Source: Chitinophaga cymbidii
GTDB taxonomy: Bacteria; Bacteroidota; Bacteroidia; Chitinophagales; Chitinophagaceae
NCBI RefSeq assembly: GCF_007992715.1
Contig: NZ_BKAU01000002.1
Coordinates: 248,001-312,000 of the forward strand
Reading direction: 5' to 3'
Length of the DNA: 64,000 nucleotides
The position numbers were made by a program, and so were the translations under genes. The notes under the pieces are model-generated. The model worked only from the letters and a program-made list of their open reading frames with translations, ran no database searches and was not told the DNA's origin. Shown piece by piece: positions 51,076-60,100 of this stretch. How positions within the stretch are numbered: the stretch's first letter is position 1; every line of letters starts with the position of its first letter.

Positions 51076-52368
51076 ATGAAAAAGAACAACACCCTTGACC
51101 GCCGCGCCTTTCTGCGTCAGACGGCGACCATCTCGGCTTTCATGATCCTTCCGCGGTACGTGCTGGGAGGCAAAGGCTATACGGCTCCGAGCGACCGTAT
51201 CAACATCGGTTTTATCGGCGCCGGCAAACAGGCTCTCGGCTTGCAGCGGCAATTCTTCAAACTGCCTGATGCCCGCGTGATAGCGGTATCCGACGTGTAC
51301 CGGCAAAAGCTGGATGAATTTGCCAAACGCGCGCATGCGCATTATGCTGAAAAATCTGTCCAGCAGCGCTGCGAAGTGTATGAAGATTTTGAAGCGTTGC
51401 TCGACAATAAAGACATCAACGCCGTGGTGATCGCCACGCCGGACCACTGGCATGCGGTGCAGGCGGTGATGGCGGCCAAAGCGGGGAAAGACATCTACTG
51501 TGAGAAGCCGCTGTCGCTGACCGTGAAAGAAGGCCGCGCCATGGTGGACGCCGCCCGGAAGTATGACCGCGTTTTTCAGACGGGCAGCATGCAGCGCTCC
51601 TGGCATGAGTTCAGGCATGCGGTGGAACTGGTGCGCAACGGGTATATCGGAGAATTGCAAACAGTGAAAGTAAGCGTGGGGCCACCGCCCAAACCTTACG
51701 ATCTCCCGGAACAACCTGTTCCCGAAGGGCTTGACTGGAAGCGCTGGCTCGGACCAAATGAGTTCCGGCATTTCAATTCCGCGCTGACGCCTTCGCTGAC
51801 GGATACGTTCTGGGCCAAATGGCGCGACTACAAGGAGTTCGGCGGCGGTTACATGACGGACTGGGGCGCGCATATGTTTGATATCGCGCAATGGGCGCTG
51901 GATATGGATAACAGCGGTCCCGTTGAAGTGGTCCCGCCGGACGGCAAGGACGTTCCTGTACTCACTTACCGGTATGCCAACGGCCTTACCATGACACACC
52001 AGGACATCAACCGCAAGAACGTGGAGTTCATCGGCTCCGAAGGCACTATCGACGTGCAGCGCGGCAAGCTGGTGACTACGCCGGCTTCCCTGAAGGACAA
52101 AAAGCTCACGGACAAGGATAAACGTGTTTACTTCAGCGATAATCACTACAAAGACTGGACGGATGCCATCCATAAACGCAGCCGCCCCATCTGTGATGTG
52201 GAAACCGGCCACCGTACAGCCACCGTTTGCACCATCGGCAACATTGCCTACGAACTGGGCCGCCCGCTGAAATGGAACCCGGAAAAAGAGGAATTCACCA
52301 ACGACCGCGAGGCCAACAAGCTGCTGGGGCGCAAGCTGCAGCGGCCGTGGGCGAAGCAGCTGGGGTAG
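51076..52368 (+). CDS. Tat-exported Gfo/Idh/MocA-family oxidoreductase
   Basis: 430 aa from ATG 51076. Twin-arginine signal DRRAFLRQTATISAFMILPRYVLG. Rossmann domain INIGFIGAGKQALGLQ at about 45, AVVIATPDHWHAVQAVMAAKAGKDIYCEKPLSLTV at about 120-155 with the EKP motif. C-terminal alpha-beta domain with GGGYMTDWGAHMFDIAQWAL (His near 275). Secreted members of this family act on sugars in the periplasm with tightly bound NAD(P), including glycoside cleavage by oxidation-reduction. Substrate unknown. Confidence 0.92.
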   Translation: MKKNNTLDRRAFLRQTATISAFMILPRYVLGGKGYTAPSDRINIGFIGAGKQALGLQRQFFKLPDARVIAVSDVYRQKLDEFAKRAHAHYAEKSVQQRCEVYEDFEALLDNKDINAVVIATPDHWHAVQAVMAAKAGKDIYCEKPLSLTVKEGRAMVDAARKYDRVFQTGSMQRSWHEFRHAVELVRNGYIGELQTVKVSVGPPPKPYDLPEQPVPEGLDWKRWLGPNEFRHFNSALTPSLTDTFWAKWRDYKEFGGGYMTDWGAHMFDIAQWALDMDNSGPVEVVPPDGKDVPVLTYRYANGLTMTHQDINRKNVEFIGSEGTIDVQRGKLVTTPASLKDKKLTDKDKRVYFSDNHYKDWTDAIHKRSRPICDVETGHRTATVCTIGNIAYELGRPLKWNPEKEEFTNDREANKLLGRKLQRPWAKQLG

Positions 52369-52402
52369 AGCCCGGCTTTTCTCAACCGCACCTGGCGCGA
52401 AT

Positions 52403-52434
52403 GAAAAAGCCCCGGAGCACAGCGCCCCGGGGCT
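52403..52434 (-). terminator. Hairpin terminator between convergent genes
   Basis: 8-bp stem AGCCCCGG/CCGGGGCT preceded by AAAAA on the plus strand, which becomes the T-run for minus-strand transcripts. It serves mainly the lipoprotein gene ending at 52491. Confidence 0.8.
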
Positions 52435-52490
52435 ATATACGCTAAAGCGGCAAGCTTTATTGATCGAAGCGCCTCATAGCTGGTAAGCCC

Positions 52491-53174
52491 CTATTTCGAT
52501 AGAAGCGTTGGCAAAGGCGTAGCGGAACGATTACCCTCGCCCGGTGCAAGACCGTTACCGATGCGCTCGGAGATGAAATCGGAATCATACGCGATCCGGC
52601 CTTTTCCTTCAGGAATAAAGGAAGCATCGGCGTGGCTGGCATCGATATTGATCAGCCCGGTACGGATATTTTTAAGGTTTTCCCCGTCTTTCTCACCGGA
52701 GATGAGAATGGCCACAATGGCGTAAGCGCCTGAGCCGGCTGCCGTGGCTTTTACTTTCCCGTATACCGTAAAATAGTTGTCGTAACCGGAGATAGCGGTA
52801 ACAAGACTGGAATCGAAATCCTTGAGATAATCTTCCGCCAGCAGCTTGATGCTGAAATCGGTGGTGCTCTGGTTGGACAAATGAACGGTGGCATCGGAAA
52901 ACCGGTAACCTTCGTAGTCGCCCGCAATGTCACTGGTGTCCAGGATGTGCGGCTTGATGGCGTAGGAGCCTTCCACCTGTGGCGGATGTGTACCCATGTG
53001 GATGGCCAGTCCGAGTTTTTCCAGTGAGTCGAGATACTTTCCGGGGATGATGTCTTCAATTTTTTTGGTCAGGATCTCTTCGTCCGTCGGACCTTCGTCC
53101 TTATCCTTCTTGCTGCAGGAGATAACGCTGATCCCCAGGCATAACAAACAAAACAGCATGGTTTTTTTCTTCAT
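52491..53174 (-). CDS. Lipoprotein of unknown function
   Basis: 227 aa from ATG 53174. Lipobox VISCSKK at about residue 19. The mature domain has EEILTKKIEDIIPGKYLDSLEKLGLAIHMGTHPPQVEGSYAIKPHIL and a beta sheet with GYRFSDATVHLSNQST, YDNYFTVYGKVKATAAGSGAYAIVAILISGEKD. It resembles an uncharacterised Bacteroidota lipoprotein fold; no enzyme motif. It is 81 bp downstream of the FG-GAP gene and may belong to the MNIO transcription unit. Confidence 0.72.
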   Translation of the reverse strand: MKKKTMLFCLLCLGISVISCSKKDKDEGPTDEEILTKKIEDIIPGKYLDSLEKLGLAIHMGTHPPQVEGSYAIKPHILDTSDIAGDYEGYRFSDATVHLSNQSTTDFSIKLLAEDYLKDFDSSLVTAISGYDNYFTVYGKVKATAAGSGAYAIVAILISGEKDGENLKNIRTGLINIDASHADASFIPEGKGRIAYDSDFISERIGNGLAPGEGNRSATPLPTLLSK

Positions 53175-53255
53175 GTCATTCGGGTTTTGAATAAACATCA
53201 AAATTACCCGCCTGCTTCAAGAAAAAATATACTGGAAAACCATGATTTTTGCGGG

Positions 53256-54377
53256 TTATTTTATCTGCTCGAAGAAAAATACGCCTTTTTTGTTGGCCGT
53301 GACGATGTCCGGGAGCCCGTCCCCGTTCATGTCCGTTACTACGAAGCTGTTGCCGATGCCGGCGTTGTTATCGATCTCATGTGCCGTCCAGCGCGGTGTT
53401 TTACCGGGGTGATACTCGAACCAGTATAGTACGGCGGGTTCGTGCGCGCCGGGATCTTTGCCGTTATGTGCGAAATAACGTTTGCCGGTAACAAGGTCGG
53501 GGTGCCCGTCCCCGTTGATGTCCGTCATTACCATGGCGTGTGATTGGGAGAACTGCTTGCTGATCTCGTGTGTGGTCCAGGATGTGGCGGTCCTTTCATA
53601 CCACCAGATGCCGTAGTTGTGGGCGGAAGAGCTGATCACGTCCGCATCGCCATCGAGATCAGCATCCAGAACAAACATATTGGCGCAATCTTCGCCGAGA
53701 TTGGCGGGATGGAATGTCCATTCCGGCTGTGTTACGTCCGCGGGCGATTCCCACCAGCCGTCTTTTATGATCACGTCATTTTTACCGTCCGCATTCATAT
53801 CTCCCCAGCCAAGGCCATGCGTATACCGGTGTGTGCCCCGCAGGCTGTCGCTGCTGATGAGATAGCGGCGCCAGGCCGTATCTCCTTTGCCGGCCGGGGA
53901 TTTCAGCCAGATCACTTCTCTGGCGATGATGTCGTTGCAAATGATATCCTTTCTGCCGTCGAGGTCCACATCCACGAAAGCCGGCGTTTCATTACCCGCC
54001 GTTGCGAGGATCATGTGCCGCTTCCAGATGGTGTTCCCGTTCTGTGGATTTTCATACCAAACACATTCTCCGCCGGGCTGATCGAACCGGATCAGGTCGG
54101 CCCATCCGTCATTATTAACGTCCATGCAGAAATTCAGGAAAGTGGTGCTGTAGCCTTTCACGGGGTTCAGCGTATCGGCATGCAGCAGATGCCGTTTCCA
54201 GGAAGGTGCTTCGTACCAGTAGTGACCCGCCAGTATATCGGTTTTGCCGTCATGATTCACATCTCCCGTAGCAACGCCTTCCGATACAAAAACGCTGCTG
54301 GCCACATGTTTTCTGAATGACTGGCCCTGGCAGGCGGTGACGGTCATTACGGACAAAAGAAGAAGGAAATGATTCAT
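53256..54377 (-). CDS. FG-GAP/VCBS-repeat exported protein in the MNIO operon
   Basis: 373 aa from ATG 54377. Signal peptide with lipobox TVTACQG near 16. Integrin-like beta-propeller of about seven repeats with Ca-binding DxNxDGxxDL loops: GDVNHDGKTDILAG, MDVNNDGWADLIRF, VDVDLDGRKDIICN, GDMNADGKNDVIIK, LDADLDGDADVISS, TDINGDGHPDLVTG, TDMNGDGLPDIVTA. It probably binds a ligand or protein outside the cell. It is 23 bp behind the DUF692 oxidase gene, suggesting co-transcription. Whether it binds the modified peptide is unknown. Confidence 0.88.
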   Translation of the reverse strand: MNHFLLLLSVMTVTACQGQSFRKHVASSVFVSEGVATGDVNHDGKTDILAGHYWYEAPSWKRHLLHADTLNPVKGYSTTFLNFCMDVNNDGWADLIRFDQPGGECVWYENPQNGNTIWKRHMILATAGNETPAFVDVDLDGRKDIICNDIIAREVIWLKSPAGKGDTAWRRYLISSDSLRGTHRYTHGLGWGDMNADGKNDVIIKDGWWESPADVTQPEWTFHPANLGEDCANMFVLDADLDGDADVISSSAHNYGIWWYERTATSWTTHEISKQFSQSHAMVMTDINGDGHPDLVTGKRYFAHNGKDPGAHEPAVLYWFEYHPGKTPRWTAHEIDNNAGIGNSFVVTDMNGDGLPDIVTANKKGVFFFEQIK

Positions 54378-54400
54378 ACTATTAAGATACTCATCCCGGC

Positions 54401-55519
54401 TCATTTCTTCCACTTCTGCGCGATTTTTACCGCCGTTTCTATCATGTAGGGCGCCCATTTTTCTATTTGCCAATCGGAATTCGCGAGCGACGATCTGCTG
54501 AGCGCTTCCATGGCGTCCGTGCAGGAGCCGGCGGTTTCGAGGATGTGTGACAGTTCGAGTTGCTGGCGGTATAACGTTTCGTCTTCCACTACTTCACCGG
54601 GAGGGTCGTTCTGTAAGGGGAGAAAAGATGGGTGGGAGCGGGACGTTTTTTTCGTTTTGATGATGTTGTCCATTTTGAGGAAGTCATCGTAAAAGGATTG
54701 CCTGCTTTCGGGCGTTGACAGCCCTGTGCCCAGCTGTTCCAGCACCACGTATTTCAGATGGGGGCACCGTCCGATGGTCTGGTCCAGCAGATGAAAAACT
54801 TCCTCCGGCACCGCATCGTCGTGCGTATCCCTTCTTACCGTTATGTCCGGATCGATCTGCGACGCATCCCAGCTTCCGCCGGAGATATGCATTTCGCGGA
54901 CTTTATCAAGCGGGTACAGCGCGATGATGTCTTCAAATTCCAGCCGGAAATTGTGAAGCTGGCAGTAAAGATTATGGAGGTCGAGGATGATGAATCCATT
55001 CACAGGTTCCAGCAGCTGTTCGAGGAAGTCGCCGTGCCGTTTCACTTCGTCCAGCGAATAGGCGAAGGCCAGGTTTTCCAGTCCCACGGGACATCTGCAG
55101 GCATCCTGTATCCGCTTCAGCCGGTCACGGCCGATGTTGAGCGTGGATGGCGTGTAAGGGATGTTCAGCGGAGCGCCGTGATGGAAATCCCTGCCGGTCA
55201 TGAACCCGAAATGTTCTGTGATGTGATCGAACCGGAAAGCCGAACAGGTCTGTTTCAGCTGCTTCAGCCATTCATCCTGCTCCTGCCGCCATTTGGCGGA
55301 GAAAAGCGAGAAGAAGACACCATGCCCGATCAGCCTTTTTTCGTTACTGTAAAGGGTCAGCAATTCCAGGAACCATGACGGCACTTCCTTTACCCTGAAC
55401 AGCGCATCAAAAGACCATTCTATCGCTTCCATCTTCGATGCTTCCATCAATGGGAGGCATGCGGAGAGAATATTCGCGTCCAGGTTACAGGCAACGGTGG
55501 AAAATAGCCGGTCGTTCAT
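54401..55519 (-). CDS. DUF692/MNIO-family multinuclear non-haem iron oxidase with C-terminal extension
   Basis: 372 aa from ATG 55519. TIM-barrel MNIO core about 1-285 with all expected metal-site segments: LIGHGVFFS (His), FDHITEHFGF (Glu/His), GLENLAFAYS (Glu), ILDLHNLYCQLHNF (Asp/His), REMHISGGSWD (His), RRDTHDDAVP (Asp/His) and VVLEQLG (Glu). Known members (MbnB, TglH, bufferin enzymes) oxidatively alter cysteines of ribosomal peptides. About 85 extra residues follow, with DETLYRQQLELSHILETAG and a helical tail; they may replace a separate partner protein. It starts 5 nt after the stop of the CPACGMG peptide gene, its likely substrate. Confidence 0.9.
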   Translation of the reverse strand: MNDRLFSTVACNLDANILSACLPLMEASKMEAIEWSFDALFRVKEVPSWFLELLTLYSNEKRLIGHGVFFSLFSAKWRQEQDEWLKQLKQTCSAFRFDHITEHFGFMTGRDFHHGAPLNIPYTPSTLNIGRDRLKRIQDACRCPVGLENLAFAYSLDEVKRHGDFLEQLLEPVNGFIILDLHNLYCQLHNFRLEFEDIIALYPLDKVREMHISGGSWDASQIDPDITVRRDTHDDAVPEEVFHLLDQTIGRCPHLKYVVLEQLGTGLSTPESRQSFYDDFLKMDNIIKTKKTSRSHPSFLPLQNDPPGEVVEDETLYRQQLELSHILETAGSCTDAMEALSRSSLANSDWQIEKWAPYMIETAVKIAQKWKK

Positions 55520-55524
55520 GGAAA

Positions 55525-55677
55525 TCAACCCATTCCGCAGGCGGGACAGTTATCCACCGGCTTTTTCTCTTCTTTCTTTTCCTTGGGATCGGGCAGCTTG
55601 TCTTTGCCGCAGGACGTGGTTGTTTGCACAGCAATGCCCAGCAGGATGGCGCTGAGTAGAGTTTTAGGCAATTTCAT
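55525..55677 (-). CDS. 50-residue lipoprotein-like peptide ending CPACGMG, candidate RiPP precursor
   Basis: 50 aa. Basic start MKLPK, a hydrophobic run (TLLSAILLGIAVQ), then TTTSC as lipobox with Cys23. A Lys/Glu/Pro-rich linker (residues 25-42) leads to a C-terminal core DNCPACGMG with Cys44 and Cys47. The gene is not overlapped by another plausible frame and its stop is 5 nt from the MNIO start, so translation is coupled. Size, position and terminal cysteines fit MNIO substrates. The core would be oxidised at one or both cysteines and the product displayed on a lipid anchor or released. Pairing is inference; the peptide and spacing are directly seen. Confidence 0.8.
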   Translation of the reverse strand: MKLPKTLLSAILLGIAVQTTTSCGKDKLPDPKEKKEEKKPVDNCPACGMG

Positions 55678-55754
55678 TCTGGTCGATTTTACAGGGATTG
55701 GTGAATCTGTTTGGTTTTTAAACGAAGGGGGAGGGGGAAAGGTTACAGATGTCC

Positions 55755-57017
55755 TTATTTCACCTGTTTCGACCGCATAATATAGCTGGAAGCGGACACC
55801 GGCCGCGCATCGGATACATTGGCATACCAGTCAAACACCTTCCCATCCGTTTCCGCCGGTATGGCCGCGGTATACCATCCGTTCCCCACTGGCGCGGCGG
55901 CAATGGGCACCCATACACGTTTTGGCCAGGTGGTATCCGCAAAGCTGTAATACACTTTGGCGTCCGTAACAGGCAGCGGGCTTTTCACGCGGAACCGGAA
56001 CGCCCCGGATTGCTGTTCGGCTTTTGTGACTACGGGCATCGGCTGGCCTTTATCCTTCAGATAATAATCAAACCAGGCCAGCTCCATTTCCACCGACCCC
56101 GGGCGCATGGAATCCGGTTTCATGTTCCCCCCAAGCAGCAATATCTTGTGGCTCGCATTAGGTCCGAAAAGATGGTTCACCTGTCCGTTTTTCATGGATA
56201 ACAAGGTTTTCATCACGGCAGGCGGATGAAAGAAAAAATCATTCGCCGCGGCGGCGAGGAAAAACGGTGTTCTGATGCTGCGCACCCTGCGCCCCGCATC
56301 GAGGTATTTCAGCCAGGTTTCCCGGTCGGCCGGAGCGATCGCGTTCAGCTCTTTTTGAAAAGCGGAACCTTCATCATAAAAGCCCGAACCATATACTGAA
56401 AAGGATGCGCGGATGTATTTATTGGCGAGGCTGCTGATCATGGTGGTCATATATCCGCCCCAGGAAACGCCCGTTATGCCGATGCGGTCTTTTATAACAT
56501 CCGGCTGCGCCCGCAGCAGGTATAAAGCCTGCAGCGAGGCCAGCACACCTTCGAATATCGTGCTGGCAGAAGCGTCCGGCGTTACCCGGAAGCGGTTGGC
56601 GGCATACTTGTATTTTTTCCATGCGCCTGTTGTGAATTCGCTTACTTTCTCCGGGTTCGCCACGCCGGGCTCGTCCAGCACCATCACGATATATCCCTGC
56701 GCCGCCCATCGTTTGGCCCTGTTGATCTCGGCATTCCCTCCCCCGCCATGATACACCATCAGTCCGGGATATTTCCCCGGCGCCAGGGGCCGCACAATGG
56801 CGGCGAATATTTCATTCGGAACGCTGCCTTCCGGCGTTTGCACATCACGCGAGTGAAATACCAGCTCCCTGATCTTTACGTTTCCCTGCGTTGTTTCGCC
56901 CAGCTCTTTTATGATCCTGGGGGCTTCGCCATTGAGGTAAGGTTGAAAGGGATCTTGCGCTGTTGCTGCGGTGGCGGACAGCAGAACAGTGAACAGAAGA
57001 AGGAAATATTTTTGCAT
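55755..57017 (-). CDS. Exported alpha/beta-hydrolase (PhoPQ-related or acetyl-esterase-like)
   Basis: 420 aa. Signal peptide about 1-20. Alpha/beta-hydrolase core: PGLMVYHGGGGNAEINRAKRWAAQGYIVMVLD at about 85-117 (oxyanion region), GITGVSWGGYMTTMISS near 175 (G-x-S-x-G nucleophile Ser), AAANDFFFHPP near 255 (Asp) and GPNASHKILL near 287 (His). The C-terminal beta domain (FRFRVKSPLPVTDAKVYYSF) resembles that of PhoPQ-activated pathogenicity-related proteins. It probably deacylates or hydrolyses envelope or glycan substrates. It is 77 bp upstream of the peptide gene on the same strand. Confidence 0.85.
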   Translation of the reverse strand: MQKYFLLLFTVLLSATAATAQDPFQPYLNGEAPRIIKELGETTQGNVKIRELVFHSRDVQTPEGSVPNEIFAAIVRPLAPGKYPGLMVYHGGGGNAEINRAKRWAAQGYIVMVLDEPGVANPEKVSEFTTGAWKKYKYAANRFRVTPDASASTIFEGVLASLQALYLLRAQPDVIKDRIGITGVSWGGYMTTMISSLANKYIRASFSVYGSGFYDEGSAFQKELNAIAPADRETWLKYLDAGRRVRSIRTPFFLAAAANDFFFHPPAVMKTLLSMKNGQVNHLFGPNASHKILLLGGNMKPDSMRPGSVEMELAWFDYYLKDKGQPMPVVTKAEQQSGAFRFRVKSPLPVTDAKVYYSFADTTWPKRVWVPIAAAPVGNGWYTAAIPAETDGKVFDWYANVSDARPVSASSYIMRSKQVK

Positions 57018-57132
57018 AGTTGAACGTGGAATTTTTCTCTACGCACTAAAATAGCTATTCTGTTCAGTTGATGAAAGACCGCGGTAATATATCATCATGT
57101 TTGGATAAGGGAACGTTCCCAAGTTGAATCAT

Positions 57133-57164
57133 AAAAAGACTGACAGCAACCTGCCAGCCTTTTT
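57133..57164 (-). terminator. Rho-independent terminator after the 1069-aa surface protein
   Basis: Imperfect stem of AAAAAGxCTGxCAG type with a 4-nt loop and T-runs on both strands. It lies just after the stop at 57180. Confidence 0.75.
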
Positions 57165-57179
57165 ACATCAAACATCCCT

Positions 57180-60100
57180 TTATTTCTCTGCCGGCAACGG
57201 CGTTCCGGTCACCCCACCTTTCACTACCACTTTGTACCGGCATACTTCACAGACTTTTCCACCGCAGTAGGCGGTATAGCTGACGGTATACGTACCCGGC
57301 TGGCTGAACGTATGCGTATAAGGCGTATTGATCAGCTGCTGGGTAATGTTCGTATTGGGGCCAACAATGGAAAGCTCCATGTTCTGCGGACATGCGGATC
57401 CGCCACAGATATATTTTGCGAAGAAGGAATACGCCACGCTGCTGGAAAGCCGGTACGTTGTATCGCACTTTGCGTTGATCTTGCTGGCTGCCGCAACGGG
57501 ACCGGTGATGGTTGTCTTCTCCTTTTTTGCCAAAGCCACATCGGGGTTGTGAGATACCAGGCCCCATGCGATGCTGTTGGCCGTCCATCTGCCGCCGCGG
57601 CAGCAATCAGGTTCCGTTGCCGGGCGGATGCAGATCACGGTGTCGCAGGTATTGCAATCCTTGTCTTTAAATGTTATGCGGAGACAGATGCTTTTGATCT
57701 GCAACGCGCAGCACTCGGGAACGGTAGGCGCGGGCAGGCTGATCTGCAGCGGAACGTTGTAAGTGCCCGCGGGCGCGGCGGAGCCGAGCTTCCAGATCAG
57801 CTCCTCCATACATTCGTCGATGTTGGCGTTGGGCGGCAACGGCGCATTCGAGTAGTTATCCCATACCAGCCCCCCGATAGTTTGCGTGGCGCTTTGCGGG
57901 AAAAGACATCCGCGGCCGATGGCGGGCACCTGGCAGTCCGCGCAGCCCTTGTTTTCCCAGGAGTAATCCAGGTTGGCCAGGCTGATCCGCACTTCCTGCA
58001 CCGGTTTGCTGATGCTGAAATCCACGCCGGCGGAGAGAAGGTAATGATCGTCCTGTTTGCTGATCTGCCCCTGCGTGCCGGAAGCTGCCGTTACGAGATC
58101 CTTGCAGGGCTCGCAGGGCGGCGGCGGTTCCACGCGCTCCTGCACCGTGAGGCAAACCACGTTGGATTCAACAGGATTTAAAGCGGACGCAATATTATTG
58201 TTGGCAACGAACCGGCAGATCATCCCGATGCTGTTGCAGGCCATTTGTCCCGGTGCAGCATTGGCAGGCACCTGCGCCGTGAAAGTAAATACCTCCGTAT
58301 TGCCCGGCGCGATCGTCACCGGCAGTTCGATCTTGAGGTTATTGGGCGCAAACGTGGGACTGAACGTTCCGGGAGCCGCGCAGGACGTGGCGGCGGTGAT
58401 CCAGTTGCTCGCTACATTCGGCGTGGAGGAATAGGTTACGGTTGCACCGGGAATGGTGATGGGACCGGTGGGGAACACCGCGAACTGGCTGTTGCGCGGG
58501 GCGCAGGCCATGATGGTGCGGTCATTTACAAATGGCATCCGGTCGATCAGCACAATGCTGTCGATCGGCGTATTGCCGGTATTTTTTACCGTTACCTGGT
58601 AGGTGACCACAGATCCCGGATGCCCGTTCCCGTTAGTACTGAATGTGGCATCGAGGTTGCCTTTTACCAGCTTTTCCACTTCCGCCATGGGCAGGGCGCA
58701 GATATTCACTACAAATGGACAGCTGCCGGAGCCGTTATATCCTGTGCCGGTAACTGAAAAGTTCAGCACCTGGCCTCCGTACGGCGCCGTTTGCGTCACT
58801 ACCGCTTTGAAACATACGCCGTAGACCGTTTGGCCTGTGGGGATCGGCGGGAGGTCCCATTTGACAGAAGTGCCGGGCTGATAAACAGGGTTGGAGGAAA
58901 ACCCGGTGAAGACTTCCGACCCCGGAACAAAAGATAATGCATTGGTCAACGTATAATTCAATACGCCGTTATTCAGGCCGAGCGTTCCTGTGTTTCTGAA
59001 TTTCAGGCAAATGTTGACGGTATCTCCCGGTTCAAAGCAACCGGATGGAGAACTTTGCGGGATGCAGGCAATATTCGGGCTCAGGGTGTAGGTCGCGGAG
59101 CCGGAGGTGTCTTCTGTTCCCGGATCGCAGACCTGGCAAACATTTGCAAGCCCTTCGGCGGTACATTGATAGGTCAGCGTTGTGTTGATGGTATAAGAAG
59201 ACTGCGTAGGCATGCCGGCACAGGAGTTGGTCAGATCGTAATAGATGAAAAATATCGCTTCCTGCGCCGGTTGCAGGTTGTTGACCGTGATGTCTGCTTT
59301 TGTTGCATATACCGGCGGTGTGCTGTTGGAGTTGCCCGCTGTCAGCGGATAAATGGCGGAGGGAATATTTCCGCAGTCAAAATATTGCAGGTTGACGTTC
59401 AGCCCGGTGGATTGTGTGGTAGAATTGAATTGTACAAAGTTTGTTTTGACGGGCGGAAGCGTATTGCTGATCAAAGTGTTCAGCGGTGTGTTGCCGTTGT
59501 TGGCAACACGCAAACGGAAATAACCGTTAAATGCCTGCACCGCTATTGTTGCGCTGGGCGATGCGCCCGTCTGCGCCGGCAACAGATGGGAAGCGGCAGG
59601 ATACTGCCGGATGGTCACATTGCTGTTGTTGCAGTTGTCCCCTTTCAGGGTAATGTTGCTGGTAAGCAGGGTATTTACAACGTCGCAGGGCACCCTGATC
59701 GTGTAATAGTAGGTGTACGAGCTGCCGGGGCTGAACGTGGTCGCATTGAGCGGTGTAAAGGTATTGCCGCTTACGGTGGCGTCGGTGGCGCTCACGAGTG
59801 TTCCCGCCGAAGGGTTTACAACAAAGAACGGATTGTTGGTGCTGAAGCAGGAGCTGCCGTACACCGTAACCTTGAAGGTGACTTCATTGGTGAGCTGATT
59901 GTAGCTGTAGAAAGTATGTTGCCCCGTCCAGTTGTTATTCACCACAGCGTTCACCGTTTGTGCGGCGGCATTGCTGGTCAGCGAATGCGCCGGTGCGCTG
60001 ATCGTGCCGTTGAACGTGGCGCTGATATTCTGCCCGAAGCAGGTCTGCGGGCAGATGTAGTTAAAGCATATCATGATCACGCCCGTCTGGTTGTTGCCTG

